Below are positions 8,442-17,144 of a stretch of DNA of 64,000 bases, in pieces. A program made the position numbers and the translations under genes. This DNA is from Caballeronia zhejiangensis (GTDB taxonomy: Bacteria > Pseudomonadota > Gammaproteobacteria > Burkholderiales > Burkholderiaceae): assembly GCF_000698575.1 (NCBI RefSeq), contig NZ_JFHD01000007.1, positions 62,001 to 126,000 of the forward strand, written 5' to 3'. Position 1 is the stretch's first letter; the number at the start of each line of letters is the position of its first letter. The notes under the pieces are model-generated. The model did not search any database. It was not told where the DNA came from and was given only the letters and a program-made list of their open reading frames with translations.

Positions 8442-8798
8442 TCACGGTACCGACAATGCACGTCCGACACGCGCCTCGATCTTTCCATAACGCCACAGGT
8501 TGTATTCGCCGACGGGCGTCGTGCGATAGAGATTGCATACCGCGGCGGCCGTATCGAAGTCTGCTACGTCGGCCATGATGTAGAAGGTCCACGGCGCGCC
8601 ATCGGATTGGCCGACGACGAGACGATCGTCGTCCATCACGCCCAGCACGCGCACGTTCTCCATCGCTTCGACAGCAGCGAGCATCTTGCCGTAGGCTTGC
8701 CATACTTCGCCGACCTTCTCGCGCGGCAAATCAAAAAAGTTCTGCGTTACGCCGCAGCAAAAGAGCACGCGCAAAGGCAGGTTTCGGTTATCGGTCAT
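8442..8798 (-). CDS. Small IifA/IacB-like protein (possible cofactor-free oxygenase)
   Basis: A 118-residue soluble protein with no signal or membrane segment. Notable stretches are VLFCCGVTQNFFDLPREKVG, GVMDDDRLVVGQSDGAPWTF and the Arg/Gly-rich end YGKIEARVGRAL. It looks like a compact ferredoxin-like (dimeric alpha-beta barrel) fold. Its place between an acyl-CoA-dehydrogenase-fold monooxygenase and an SDR is the place of IacB and IifA. IifA was reported to convert 3-hydroxyindolin-2-one to anthranilate without a cofactor. I rely on memory of those families, so homology should be treated as probable. A ribosome site AGGAG precedes the start. The oxygenase stop is 43 bases upstream. Confidence 0.68.
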   Translation of the reverse strand: MTDNRNLPLRVLFCCGVTQNFFDLPREKVGEVWQAYGKMLAAVEAMENVRVLGVMDDDRLVVGQSDGAPWTFYIMADVADFDTAAAVCNLYRTTPVGEYNLWRYGKIEARVGRALSVP

Positions 8799-8841
8799 GA
8801 AGCGTTACTCCTGATGTTATGCGTTATGCGATGAATGGGGA

Positions 8842-10017
8842 TCAAAGATAGCCGGGAATGGGCGGCACACCGACGAACACGGCACCCGCGCCGTCGTAGT
8901 TCCCTTCGCCGAGAAATGCGTGTTGCGTGACGACCATCGCGTCGCGCATCAGGCGTTGCAATGGATGCGTGCGATAGATCGCCATCGTGCCGCCTAGTCG
9001 ATAGGCGCGATTCACGACATCGGCGCCCTCACGCGCAATCTGCGTTGCGCAGAGGCGTAGCAGGCTCACTTGTTCCGGCATAACTTCATTGCCCGCGAGA
9101 ATCGATTGCCATACGCTGTCGGTCGATTCGTAGAAGAAGGCCCGTGCGCTGCGCAGTTGTGCTTCCGCTTTTGCAAGCTCGATCCGGTAATAGGCGCGGT
9201 CGGCGAGTTGCGGCGCGCCTGTCGTTGTCTTGCGGCCTCCGGCCATATGATTCGCGACATCGAGCGCTGCGCGCGCCAGACCGAGATTCACGACGGCGAG
9301 CACTTGCGCCGCATAAGCGATGGTCGGATAGCGATAGAGCGGTTCATCGACCGTTGATGGGCCACCTCGAACGAACGTCCAGTCTTCAGCAACGAACTGA
9401 TCCGTCACGCGCAAATCGTGACTCCCGGTGCCCTGCATGCCGACGACGTTCCAGTTCTCGACGATCTCGACTTGCGCGGGGCGAAACACGGCCGTACGCG
9501 GCTTGCCTGGTGCTTCACCCGGCTTGCTGGTGCCGATGCCGACGCCGAGCCAGTCCGAGCCCTTGCAGCCGCTCGCGAACTTCCATGTGCCGCTCACGCG
9601 ATAGCCGCCCGATGCTGGCTGTGCGTTCTGAACGGGGAAGAGGCCGCCCGCAAACACCTGGTCGGGACCGTCGGCGTAGATTGCAGCTTGCGTCGCAAGC
9701 GGCAACGCGGCGAGATAGAGATTCGCTGATCCAAAACTCGCGACCCATGCGGCGGAGCCGTCAGCGACAGCGATGCGCTCGATCATCTGCAGAAATTCTC
9801 CCGGCGCGCGCACGTCACCGCCGAATCGTTTTGGCGTGGCCGCACGATAGATACCTGCGCGCTTGAGTTTGTCGATGACATCGCGCGGTACGTGCGACAC
9901 GCGGTCGAATTCATCGCGACGCCGGGCGATTTCGGCAATCACATCGTCGAGCGCTATCGCGTCGGGTTGACTGGACAGATCGTCGCGAAGGGCGGCTGCA
10001 ATCGCGGATGCTGACAT
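8842..10017 (-). CDS. Flavin-dependent monooxygenase, acyl-CoA dehydrogenase fold (IifC/IacA-like)
   Basis: A 391-residue protein of the acyl-CoA-dehydrogenase-fold monooxygenase group, which uses reduced flavin and O2 (DszC/HsaA/IacA relatives). Seen: FGGDVRAPGEFLQMIERIA, GSAAWVASFGSANLYLAALP, VSGTWKFASGCKGSDWLGVG, GMQGTGSHDLRV and the C-terminal HPLQRLMRDAMVVTQHAFLG. The general base Glu of true acyl-CoA dehydrogenases is not apparent and His-rich HPLQR-HAFLG is typical of the hydroxylases. The ATG at 10017 follows AAAGGAGATGTCCCC; a longer frame to 10080 has no such site. It is the first gene of the oxygenase row. Reductase partner: 6162-6698. Likely substrate indole or an indole derivative, by context. 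Confidence 0.82.
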   Translation of the reverse strand: MSASAIAAALRDDLSSQPDAIALDDVIAEIARRRDEFDRVSHVPRDVIDKLKRAGIYRAATPKRFGGDVRAPGEFLQMIERIAVADGSAAWVASFGSANLYLAALPLATQAAIYADGPDQVFAGGLFPVQNAQPASGGYRVSGTWKFASGCKGSDWLGVGIGTSKPGEAPGKPRTAVFRPAQVEIVENWNVVGMQGTGSHDLRVTDQFVAEDWTFVRGGPSTVDEPLYRYPTIAYAAQVLAVVNLGLARAALDVANHMAGGRKTTTGAPQLADRAYYRIELAKAEAQLRSARAFFYESTDSVWQSILAGNEVMPEQVSLLRLCATQIAREGADVVNRAYRLGGTMAIYRTHPLQRLMRDAMVVTQHAFLGEGNYDGAGAVFVGVPPIPGYL

Positions 10018-10162
10018 GGGGACATCTCCTTTTCGTTCGTATGGCGCATGAGATTGGGTTGAAGTGCTTTCGAGCCACACGCAGTAATGCCAGTCTAGGA
10101 ATGCAAAAAGGCTGAAACAATTGGGAAGGCGAGCGTGCGATTCGGTGAAGCCTCCCGTCCGG

Positions 10163-10178
10163 CTAAAGAAATCTTTAG
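10163..10178. promoter_or_regulatory. 16-bp palindrome, candidate response-regulator box
   Basis: CTAAAG-AAAT-CTTTAG is a perfect 6-4-6 palindrome in the 185-base gap between the divergent monooxygenase and histidine kinase genes. Its architecture matches the 16-bp boxes of FixJ-type regulators such as StyR and TodT (ATAAAC-N4-GTTTAT). A related half-site, CTAAAG at 6826-6831, lies in the gap between the flavin reductase and response regulator genes. Confidence 0.5.
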
Positions 10179-10202
10179 GGACGTGCGGGACGCGCCGATG
10201 CT

Positions 10203-11711
10203 ATGGTTAGCGTTGCAACCATGTATCCCATGCGCCACGACATGAACTTCCCCACCGAAGACGATTTCCACCGCCTGCTCGATGCGCTGACGCAATGCGT
10301 GCTGCTACACGAGGCCGAAACGAAGGCCATCGTGTGGGCCAATCGCGCAGCATGCATCGCGCTGGGTTTTTCGGTGGAAGAATTGCTTCCGCTCAAGGCG
10401 CACGATATGACGCGCGACGACATCAGGTATCGTCGCGAAATTGCCGTGAATGCGATGGATCGCTCCATCACGGAAGGTCCGCAAAGTTATGAGTGGTGTT
10501 ATCGCTCGCGCGCGGGCGTCGACATGCTGTCCGAGGCAATCGCGACATACGTACCGCTCACGGGACGCGAAGTTGTGATGGTGCAGTTTCGCGACATCAG
10601 CGCCGAAGATGCAATGCGGCAGAAATTGCGCCGTTATGAAACACGCTTGCGCGAATACATGCAGGATCTGGGTGAGGGCGTTGCAGTGCTGACGCCGCGC
10701 GGCAAGGTGAGTTTCATCAGCGAATCGGGACGACGCGTGCTCGGTGTCGCGAACGATGCGCCGCTCGGCGTCGCGCTCGACTATTGCACGAGAGCCGATC
10801 GCGACCGGCTCGTCACCCAGTTGCGCAGTGCGACGCGCCAACATTCGACGCCCGCGCAACGCTATGCGATCACGCGTCGTGACGGCGCGAAACGATGGCT
10901 GCGCATAACGTGCAGGCGCATCGATATCGAAGACGGCACACTGGTTCATTTCCGCGACATCAGCGATGAAGTGGCGATCGAGGAAGCCCGGCGAAGCGAA
11001 GCGCGGATGCTCGAATACGCGGGACGTTATAACGCTATGGGCGAAATGGCGACCGCGATCGCACACGAGTTGAGCCAGCCGCTCGCTGCCGTGCGCAACT
11101 TCATCGAAGGCGCGATTCAGCGGCTCGCGCAGCCAGATTCCATCGACAGCGCGATCTGGGGCCTGCGTGCAGCGGACCGGCAAGCAGAGCACGCGGCGCA
11201 TATCATCAAGAGCGTGCGCGAGTTCATCGTGAAGCGGGAGCCTGCCGAAGCTCAGACCGATCTTCGCGACGTGCTCGCGGATGTCGCTTACTTCATCCAG
11301 TTGCGCGCGCGAGACGAAGGCGTGACGGTCAGGATCGAGCCATCGCACGAGCCGTTGCCGATACGTTGCGAGCGCGTGCTTATCGGTCAGGTGATCCTCA
11401 ATCTGGCATTCAACGCAGTCGAAGCAATGAGCGGCATGAAACCGTCTGCCGGCACCGTCACGCTTGCCGCGATGATGAACGGAAAGACAGCCGAACTGCA
11501 TGTGATCGACGACGGACCAGGCGTGCCCGATGATGCGCTCGAACGCCTGTTCGACGGCTTCTCGTCGTCGAAGGCGGGCGGCAACGGCATCGGCCTGTCG
11601 CTGTGCAAGAACATCGTGTCGCGTCACGAAGGACGGATCTGGGCGCAACGCGCGGCGGGCGGCGGACTGGAATGCTGCTTCGCGTTGCCCTTGTTGCACC
11701 ATACGGATTGA
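10203..11711 (+). CDS. Cytoplasmic PAS-PAS sensor histidine kinase
   Basis: A 502-residue kinase with no membrane segment. PAS domains lie at about 20-135 and 150-262 (the second with MQDLGEGVAVLTPRGKVSFI). The dimerisation/phospho-acceptor region has His288 in MGEMATAIAHELSQPLAAV. The ATPase domain has the N-box LNLAFNAVEAM, DDGPGVPDD and GGNGIGLSLCKNIV. This layout resembles FixL/TodS-like kinases that sense a ligand in the cytoplasm. The response regulator at 6988-7620 is the natural partner. Starts at 10203, 10221 or 10230 are possible; none has a strong ribosome site. Confidence 0.88.
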   Translation: MVSVATMYPMRHDMNFPTEDDFHRLLDALTQCVLLHEAETKAIVWANRAACIALGFSVEELLPLKAHDMTRDDIRYRREIAVNAMDRSITEGPQSYEWCYRSRAGVDMLSEAIATYVPLTGREVVMVQFRDISAEDAMRQKLRRYETRLREYMQDLGEGVAVLTPRGKVSFISESGRRVLGVANDAPLGVALDYCTRADRDRLVTQLRSATRQHSTPAQRYAITRRDGAKRWLRITCRRIDIEDGTLVHFRDISDEVAIEEARRSEARMLEYAGRYNAMGEMATAIAHELSQPLAAVRNFIEGAIQRLAQPDSIDSAIWGLRAADRQAEHAAHIIKSVREFIVKREPAEAQTDLRDVLADVAYFIQLRARDEGVTVRIEPSHEPLPIRCERVLIGQVILNLAFNAVEAMSGMKPSAGTVTLAAMMNGKTAELHVIDDGPGVPDDALERLFDGFSSSKAGGNGIGLSLCKNIVSRHEGRIWAQRAAGGGLECCFALPLLHHTD

Positions 11712-11743
11712 CACGACGTTGCGCGTTGAGTGAGCAACATGGA

Positions 11744-13153
11744 TCACAAGCGCTCGGCATATCGAGGTGTCGGCGTTGCGCCGCTGGGCATGCTCTCATG
11801 CAGGCCCGGGCTATCGATCGTCACGCGCGCTTCACGCGTTTCGCGTTCGAGACTCGATCGGTATTGGCTGCATCCGACGAAAAGCAGCACGGCAGCAAGC
11901 CCGATCGCCACGGCATTGATGATGGCCATCGAGTGTCCAACCGCGAGCGGCGATCCGAATACCTTGTCGGTGATAAGCGCGACGAGCGTCGTGCCGAGAC
12001 CCAGTCCGATGAGATTCGATACCAGCAGGAACATCGCGGATATCTGTGCGCGCATCTGGTTCGGCGCAAGTGCCTGCATGGCGGCGGCGGAAGTCGGCAA
12101 CGGGAACGACGCGAAGAACATCGCCACGACGAGCCATGCGAGCGATGCGGCGAGGCTCGTCGTCTGAGTGAACGCGATCGCAGGAGCGAGCATGCATGCC
12201 GCGCCGATCCACGCTGCGCGCATCGGCGCATCGGTGTGTCCGCGACGCAGCAGCCAGTCGCTGAGCCAGCCGCCGCAGAATACGCCCGTCGTATTGGCGA
12301 CGAGCATCACGATGCCGAGCATATAACCCGCTTCGACCGGCGAGAGAGCGAAACGGCGCATATAGAACGCAGGTGTCCAGCTCATCAGACAGTACAGGCC
12401 CATCGCATAGAACGAGAAGCCGACGTAGTGGCAGAAAAAGGTCTTGTGATGATTGGCGATGAAACGCAGCGCATCGCCCATCGCGACTCGCTTGACCTTG
12501 CCTGACCCGTCCTGCGCAAGTCCTTTGCGCGCGGGATCGCGTACCGTCAGCATGAAGACGAAGGCGACGAGAAGACCCGGCAATCCGACGATGAAGAACG
12601 TCAATTGCCATGCGCGTAGTTCGCCGACCAGCGGCAAGGCGAACACGCTCGCGTGCTTGAGCAATGCAATCACATAACCGCCGACAAGAAATGCAATGCC
12701 GCCGCCGATGAACGAGCCGAGCGAATAGATGCCGATTGCACGGCCCATCTTTTCCTTGGGAAAAAAATCCGCGAGCATCGAATAGGTTCCCGGCGATAGG
12801 GCGGCTTCACCCACGCCGACACTCATGCGCGAGACGAACATGTGAACGAAGCTCTGACTCAGGCCGCATGCCGCGGTCGCGACGCTCCACAGCGCAATGC
12901 CCGCAGCGATGATGCGAGGACGTGCGAAACGGTCCGCGAGGTACGCGATCGGCATGCCCATCACCGCGTAGAAAAGCGAGAACGCGAAGCCGTGCAAGAG
13001 ACTGAACTGCGTATCGCTGAGATGCAGATCGCGCTTGATCGGCTCGATCATAAGCGCGAGCACCTGCCGGTCGATGAACGAGAACACATAAGCCAGCATG
13101 CAGATCACGACGACATACCACTCGTATGTATAGCGCTTGCTTTTGGGCTTCAT
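11744..13153 (-). CDS. MFS transporter (spinster-like / aromatic acid carrier type)
   Basis: A 469-residue carrier with twelve predicted membrane segments. The N terminus YEWYVVVICMLAYVFSFIDR and the A-motif-like AYLADRFARPRIIAAG resemble the spinster-like MFS group. The last 40 residues form an unstructured Pro/Ser-rich cytoplasmic tail. It converges on the histidine kinase gene with 32 bases between and lies 421 bases from the divergent AraC gene. Import or export of the aromatic substrate of the neighbouring oxygenase is the simplest role. Substrate unknown. Confidence 0.85.
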   Translation of the reverse strand: MKPKSKRYTYEWYVVVICMLAYVFSFIDRQVLALMIEPIKRDLHLSDTQFSLLHGFAFSLFYAVMGMPIAYLADRFARPRIIAAGIALWSVATAACGLSQSFVHMFVSRMSVGVGEAALSPGTYSMLADFFPKEKMGRAIGIYSLGSFIGGGIAFLVGGYVIALLKHASVFALPLVGELRAWQLTFFIVGLPGLLVAFVFMLTVRDPARKGLAQDGSGKVKRVAMGDALRFIANHHKTFFCHYVGFSFYAMGLYCLMSWTPAFYMRRFALSPVEAGYMLGIVMLVANTTGVFCGGWLSDWLLRRGHTDAPMRAAWIGAACMLAPAIAFTQTTSLAASLAWLVVAMFFASFPLPTSAAAMQALAPNQMRAQISAMFLLVSNLIGLGLGTTLVALITDKVFGSPLAVGHSMAIINAVAIGLAAVLLFVGCSQYRSSLERETREARVTIDSPGLHESMPSGATPTPRYAERL

Positions 13154-13507
13154 GGTGGTTGGGAGGTGAGGTTCGGGTGTGAGGCAGTGTCGATGCGGAG
13201 GATATCGGCGTCAAATTCGCCGAAAAGGGATGCGATCATCAGTGAGGCAAATTTGAATCGACATCGGCGGCATTTATCGATAGATGCGCTTTTGACTGAT
13301 TTGCCGTGTCGCGAGGTCAAAACGCAGACTTCTGATCTGCGAACCTTCTTGGGCGCACTATCAGGGTGCAATCCTTGCGAACTAGTTGTAAAAGTAATTA
13401 CTGAACTTCGCGATAGCGCGTGATCGCCTACGCATGAGCGCATGTGTTTTTCAATCGTGCATTCCTAGGATTGCGCAACAGGCACTAGAGGAGAAGAATC
13501 GAAAAGC
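13154..13507. other. Intergenic, AT-richer divergent control region
   Basis: This gap lies between the divergent MFS and AraC genes. No gene is supported. It is noticeably less GC-rich than its neighbours, and the promoter hexamers for the AraC gene lie at its right edge. I see no long inverted repeat, only short palindromic pieces such as CTTCTGATCTGCG-like runs around 13330. Confidence 0.45.
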
Positions 13508-13536
13508 TTGACGCAAAAAAATTGAAAACCTATAAG
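13508..13536 (+). promoter_or_regulatory. Sigma-70-like promoter of the AraC gene
   Basis: TTGACG at 13508-13513, a 17-base A-rich spacer, and TATAAG at 13531-13536. Only 38 bases separate the -10 box from the start codon at 13575, which has an AGGAGGAGG ribosome site. Confidence 0.65.
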
Positions 13537-13574
13537 CAGTCGCGTCGAGGCGACGCAAGCAGCAGGAGGAGGGC

Positions 13575-14516
13575 ATGTACGCCAACTACGAAACCTTCGA
13601 GGACGCCGACCATCACGCGCATGCGCTGGCGGGGTGGGAGCAGCGCTATGACCAGGTGGGCGAGGGCGCATTCCGCAGCACGGTGAAGCAGGTTTCATTA
13701 GCGGGCGTTCAGGTCTTTCAGGAATCTGCGAACGTGCGTATCGTTCAGCGCGGGCAATTGCCGGCCGGATTCGTCACGTTCGGACTCGTGCTCGGCGGTG
13801 GCGCGCCGTTCTCGTTTCAGGGCGTGCGGGTCGACGAAAACGCGCTCGTCGTCGCGCCCGGCGACAAGGAATTTCTTCTGCATTCGCCGCCCGATATGTC
13901 GATGCTTGGCGTCGCCATCGATGCGCAATTGCTTGCTTCAGCGGCGGACGCGGCGGGCGTCGATGTGCAGGACGAAATCCTCAGCCGTCATGTGCTGAGC
14001 ATTCCCGGCGCGGCCGGCGCGCGTGCGGGTAAGCGCATCATCGCGGCGGTCGAGACCGTGCTGGCGGACCGGAATCCGATTTTGTCCGATGATGGCGCGC
14101 ATCGCTTCACACATACGGTCACGGAAAGCATCCTCGACCTCCTGACGTTTCATGTACCGACGCGCGAGGACCGGCTCACTTATGCGTGCCGCGCCGACGT
14201 CGTGCGGCGCGCACACGATCTCGTGCTTGCGCGTCCGGAGCAGCCGATATCGGTGCTGGATTTATGCGAAAAACTGCGCGTGAGCCGCCGCACCATTCAA
14301 AACAGCTTTCAATCCGTCACGCAGATGAACCCTGTAAGTTATCTGCGAGCCGTGCGCCTTGCTCAGGTGAGACGGCTTCTTACGACGACATCGCAAAGCG
14401 AAGTACCGGTTCGCGAGGCTGCAATGCGCTGGGGATTTTCCAACCTCGGCCACTTCGCGAGCGATTACAAAAGCCTGTTCGGCGAACTTCCCTCTCAAAC
14501 GCCGCGCGCCCGCTGA
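13575..14516 (+). CDS. AraC-family transcriptional regulator
   Basis: A 313-residue regulator with an N-terminal AraC-binding-like (cupin-type) domain and two helix-turn-helix motifs at about 215-310 (LDLCEKLRVSRRTIQNSFQS, VREAAMRWGFSNLGHFASDY). It is of the type that often precedes alcohol or amine dehydrogenase operons. It lies 214 bases upstream of the aromatic amine dehydrogenase operon on the same strand and probably activates it. An AraC gene (iifR) also accompanies known indole clusters, so control of the oxygenase row at 6-10 kb is an alternative. Confidence 0.88.
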   Translation: MYANYETFEDADHHAHALAGWEQRYDQVGEGAFRSTVKQVSLAGVQVFQESANVRIVQRGQLPAGFVTFGLVLGGGAPFSFQGVRVDENALVVAPGDKEFLLHSPPDMSMLGVAIDAQLLASAADAAGVDVQDEILSRHVLSIPGAAGARAGKRIIAAVETVLADRNPILSDDGAHRFTHTVTESILDLLTFHVPTREDRLTYACRADVVRRAHDLVLARPEQPISVLDLCEKLRVSRRTIQNSFQSVTQMNPVSYLRAVRLAQVRRLLTTTSQSEVPVREAAMRWGFSNLGHFASDYKSLFGELPSQTPRAR

Positions 14517-14730
14517 ACAGCGCTTCACGCATTCCTGGTTGCCGATAACAGGCCGCATTGTCGCGGCTTGATATCGGCATTCGTGCTTCGAAAATCTGCG
14601 CGAAAAGCCTCATCTCTGTCGGCTCCCTTTCGAATGCTCCATTTCGGCACGCACGCGCTGCCGGTTCCGAAGTGCTTCTTTTTATTGTCGTCTTTAGAGT
14701 CGTTTCGACGATAAACAAGGAGACGCACAG

Positions 14731-15888
14731 ATGGAGATGAGACGGCTAGCCACCGCCATGGGGGCCTTACTGTATGGACTGCTTGCGTGTCAGCCGCACG
14801 CGGGCGCGGCCGAAAAGCCGGAAGAACTGACGGTTGCGAAGGTCCCGCCCTATAGCCCGCATCGCGTGTTCGTGACGGATGTGTCGTTTGCGAGCATGAC
14901 CGATGCGCGCGTTCATGTCTTCGACGGCGACACGAAGCGCTTCCTCGGCGAGATCGATGCAGGCTTCGCTCCGGGCTTCACGATCTCCCCCGACCACAAG
15001 ACGAGCTATGTCGCGACGACGTATTTCGCGCGCGGCAGCCATGGCGTACGCACCGATGTAGTCGAGATCATCGATAACACGACGCTCGAGGTGACCGATG
15101 AAATCGTGATCCCGGCCAAGCACGGTCAGACCGTGCCGACGCCTTACAGCACGATCCTCTCGGAAGACGGTAGCCGACTTTACGTGTCGAACATTACGCC
15201 GTCGACATCGGTCACGGTCATCGATACGGCCGCGAAGAAGGTTCTCGGAGAGATCGACACCGATGCTTGCGTGCTCGCGTATCCGAGCGGCAATGACCGC
15301 TTCTCGGCACTGTGCGAGAGCGGCAAGGCGCTCACCATCAAGCTCGATGCAAGCGGCAAGGAAGCGAGCCGCAAGGTCTCCGACGCGTTCATCGACGTCG
15401 ATAAAGACCCGGCCTTCATCAACGCGGTGCGCGACGGCAACCAGTATCTCTTCACCACGTTCAACGGCAACGTGCGTACCGCCGATTTCTCCGGCGATGC
15501 ACCGGTGTTCGGAACGTCGTGGTCCTTGCTGAACGATCAGGAACGCAAGGCAGGCTGGCGTCCGGGAGGCTTGCAGCAGACCGCGCTGAATGTGGGCACA
15601 CATCGTCTTTACGTGGCCATGCACAAGGGCGCGGACGGTTCGCATAAAGAGCCGGGCACGGAGATCTGGGTCTACGACACGCAGAGCAAGAAGCGCGTAG
15701 CACGCTGGGATCTCGCGAAGCAGAAGATCGATCCGCTGCTCGCGATTCAGGTCAGCACCGATGACAAGCCGCTCTTCTACGGCCTCACGCCGACATCCGA
15801 TCTCGTCGTGATGGACGCGACGACCGGCAAGCGCCAGCATGTCGAAAAGCAACTCGGCACGACGTCGACGTTGCTGCTCAACCCTTGA
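14731..15888 (+). CDS. aauB: Aromatic amine dehydrogenase large (heavy) subunit
   Basis: A 385-residue periplasmic subunit with a Sec-type leader (about residues 1-27, ending AGAA). The remainder is a seven-bladed propeller made of repeats such as HRVFVTDVSFASMTDARVHV, FTISPDHKTSYVATTYFARG and GGLQQTALNVGTHRLYVAMH, typical of MauB/AauB. It pairs with the quinone-bearing light chain at 17145-17666 to oxidise primary aromatic amines to aldehyde and ammonia. The start has AAGGAGACGCACAG upstream. The B-E-D-A gene order is that of the aau and mau clusters. Confidence 0.92.
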   Translation: MEMRRLATAMGALLYGLLACQPHAGAAEKPEELTVAKVPPYSPHRVFVTDVSFASMTDARVHVFDGDTKRFLGEIDAGFAPGFTISPDHKTSYVATTYFARGSHGVRTDVVEIIDNTTLEVTDEIVIPAKHGQTVPTPYSTILSEDGSRLYVSNITPSTSVTVIDTAAKKVLGEIDTDACVLAYPSGNDRFSALCESGKALTIKLDASGKEASRKVSDAFIDVDKDPAFINAVRDGNQYLFTTFNGNVRTADFSGDAPVFGTSWSLLNDQERKAGWRPGGLQQTALNVGTHRLYVAMHKGADGSHKEPGTEIWVYDTQSKKRVARWDLAKQKIDPLLAIQVSTDDKPLFYGLTPTSDLVVMDATTGKRQHVEKQLGTTSTLLLNP

Positions 15889-15897
15889 GGTGACGCG

Positions 15898-16455
15898 ATG
15901 ATCGATCCCGTCATTCTCATGGTGTGCATCGCAAGCGCGACGATCATCGCACTTGCGGGCACGGCGCCGAAGTGGCGCGAACCATCACGCTTTCGCGCTT
16001 CGCTCGAAGCGTTCGCCTTGCTGCCGTCGTTCGCAGTGACGCCGTTGTCGTTCGCGTTGCCTGCACTCGAAGCGGCTGGCGCGATCGGCGTCTTGTTCGC
16101 CGATACCCGCATGGTCAGCGCCATCGTGCTGGCCGCGCTTTTCGTGCTCTTCGGCGCGGCGCTCGCGATCAACGTGCTGCGCGGTCATACCGACATCGAT
16201 TGTGGCTGCTCGGGCTTCGTCGCAGCAAGCTCATCGACGCGCACGCCTAAGTCGATCGGATGGTGGCACGTCGCGCGTGCTCTGATGCTCGCCGCGCTCG
16301 CGGCCGCCGCACTCATTCCCGCTACGAGCCGCGCGCTGATGTGGTTCGACTATCTGAGCGCAGGCGCCTGCACGCTTTTCGCCGTCGCCGCGTGGTTCAC
16401 GCTCGACGTGCTGCTGGTCAATCTTCCCAAGCTCGATTCTCTGAGGAATTCATGA
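15898..16455 (+). CDS. aauE: AauE/MauE membrane protein for amine dehydrogenase maturation
   Basis: A 185-residue inner-membrane protein with about four or five membrane segments and the conserved DIDCGCSGF motif between the second and third. MauE relatives share this DoxX-like/MauE domain and are needed, with MauD, to form the many disulfides of the light chain. It starts 9 bases after aauB and its stop overlaps the start of aauD, so the three are one transcript. Confidence 0.88.
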   Translation: MIDPVILMVCIASATIIALAGTAPKWREPSRFRASLEAFALLPSFAVTPLSFALPALEAAGAIGVLFADTRMVSAIVLAALFVLFGAALAINVLRGHTDIDCGCSGFVAASSSTRTPKSIGWWHVARALMLAALAAAALIPATSRALMWFDYLSAGACTLFAVAAWFTLDVLLVNLPKLDSLRNS

Positions 16456-17105
16456 TGCAAACCGCCCTGATAATTTCGGCCGCACTGTCGTGGGCCGCTT
16501 TGCTCGCGCTCGGCGCGATCTGTCTCGCACTTGTTCGCCAAGTCGGCATTCTCTATGAACGCATGATGCCCGCGGGCGCGCTCATGATCGACAAGGGACC
16601 GGCCGTCGGCGCGATCGCACCGGTGTTCGAACTCGGCGATATCGCCGGCCGCGCAGTGAAGGTCGGCGGCCTGTCGAACTCGAAGCGCAACACGCTCGTC
16701 TTCTTCCTTTCGCCGACGTGCCCCGTGTGCAAGAAGCTGCTGCCTTTGCTTCCGTCGATCCAGGCGCGCGAAGGTTCGGTCGACATCGTGCTCGCCAGCG
16801 ATGGCGAATTCGAAGAGCACGCCGCGTTCTATCGCAAGTCCGGTCTTTCGCAATATCCGTATGTGCTGTCGCAGGAACTCGGCCTTTCTTATCAGATCGG
16901 CAAGCTGCCCTATGCCGTGCTGCTCGATGACGAAGGCAAGGTCCGCGCGAAAGGTCTCGTGAACACGCGTGAACATCTGGAAAGCCTGTTCGAAGCGAAG
17001 GAACTCGGTGTCGCGTCGCTGCAGGAATTCGTGCACGGCAAGCACGATGACCACGCGCATCACGGCCATCACGACCACGAAGCGCAAGTCGGGCAGCACG
17101 CCTGA
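16452..17105 (+). CDS. aauD: AauD/MauD thioredoxin-like disulfide protein
   Basis: A 217-residue protein with an N-terminal membrane anchor (about 6-29) and a periplasmic thioredoxin-like domain. The redox motif is CPVC at Cys90/Cys93 (LSPTCPVCKKLLP), followed by the cis-Pro region KLPYAVLLDDEG. It would shuffle or introduce disulfides in the light chain. The last 22 residues hold eight His and several Asp (HDDHAHHGHHDHE), an unusual possible metal-binding tail. The start overlaps the aauE stop (ATGATG at 16452). The next gene begins 39 bases after the stop. Confidence 0.9.
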   Translation: MMQTALIISAALSWAALLALGAICLALVRQVGILYERMMPAGALMIDKGPAVGAIAPVFELGDIAGRAVKVGGLSNSKRNTLVFFLSPTCPVCKKLLPLLPSIQAREGSVDIVLASDGEFEEHAAFYRKSGLSQYPYVLSQELGLSYQIGKLPYAVLLDDEGKVRAKGLVNTREHLESLFEAKELGVASLQEFVHGKHDDHAHHGHHDHEAQVGQHA

Positions 17106-17144
17106 AGACGCCGATAACTTTTCCATTCCTACAGGTGAGCGTCC

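Noticed and set aside
10203..11711. The kinase as a hybrid TodS-like protein with an internal receiver
   Set aside because: Only two PAS domains, one phospho-acceptor region and one ATPase domain are seen; no receiver domain is present.
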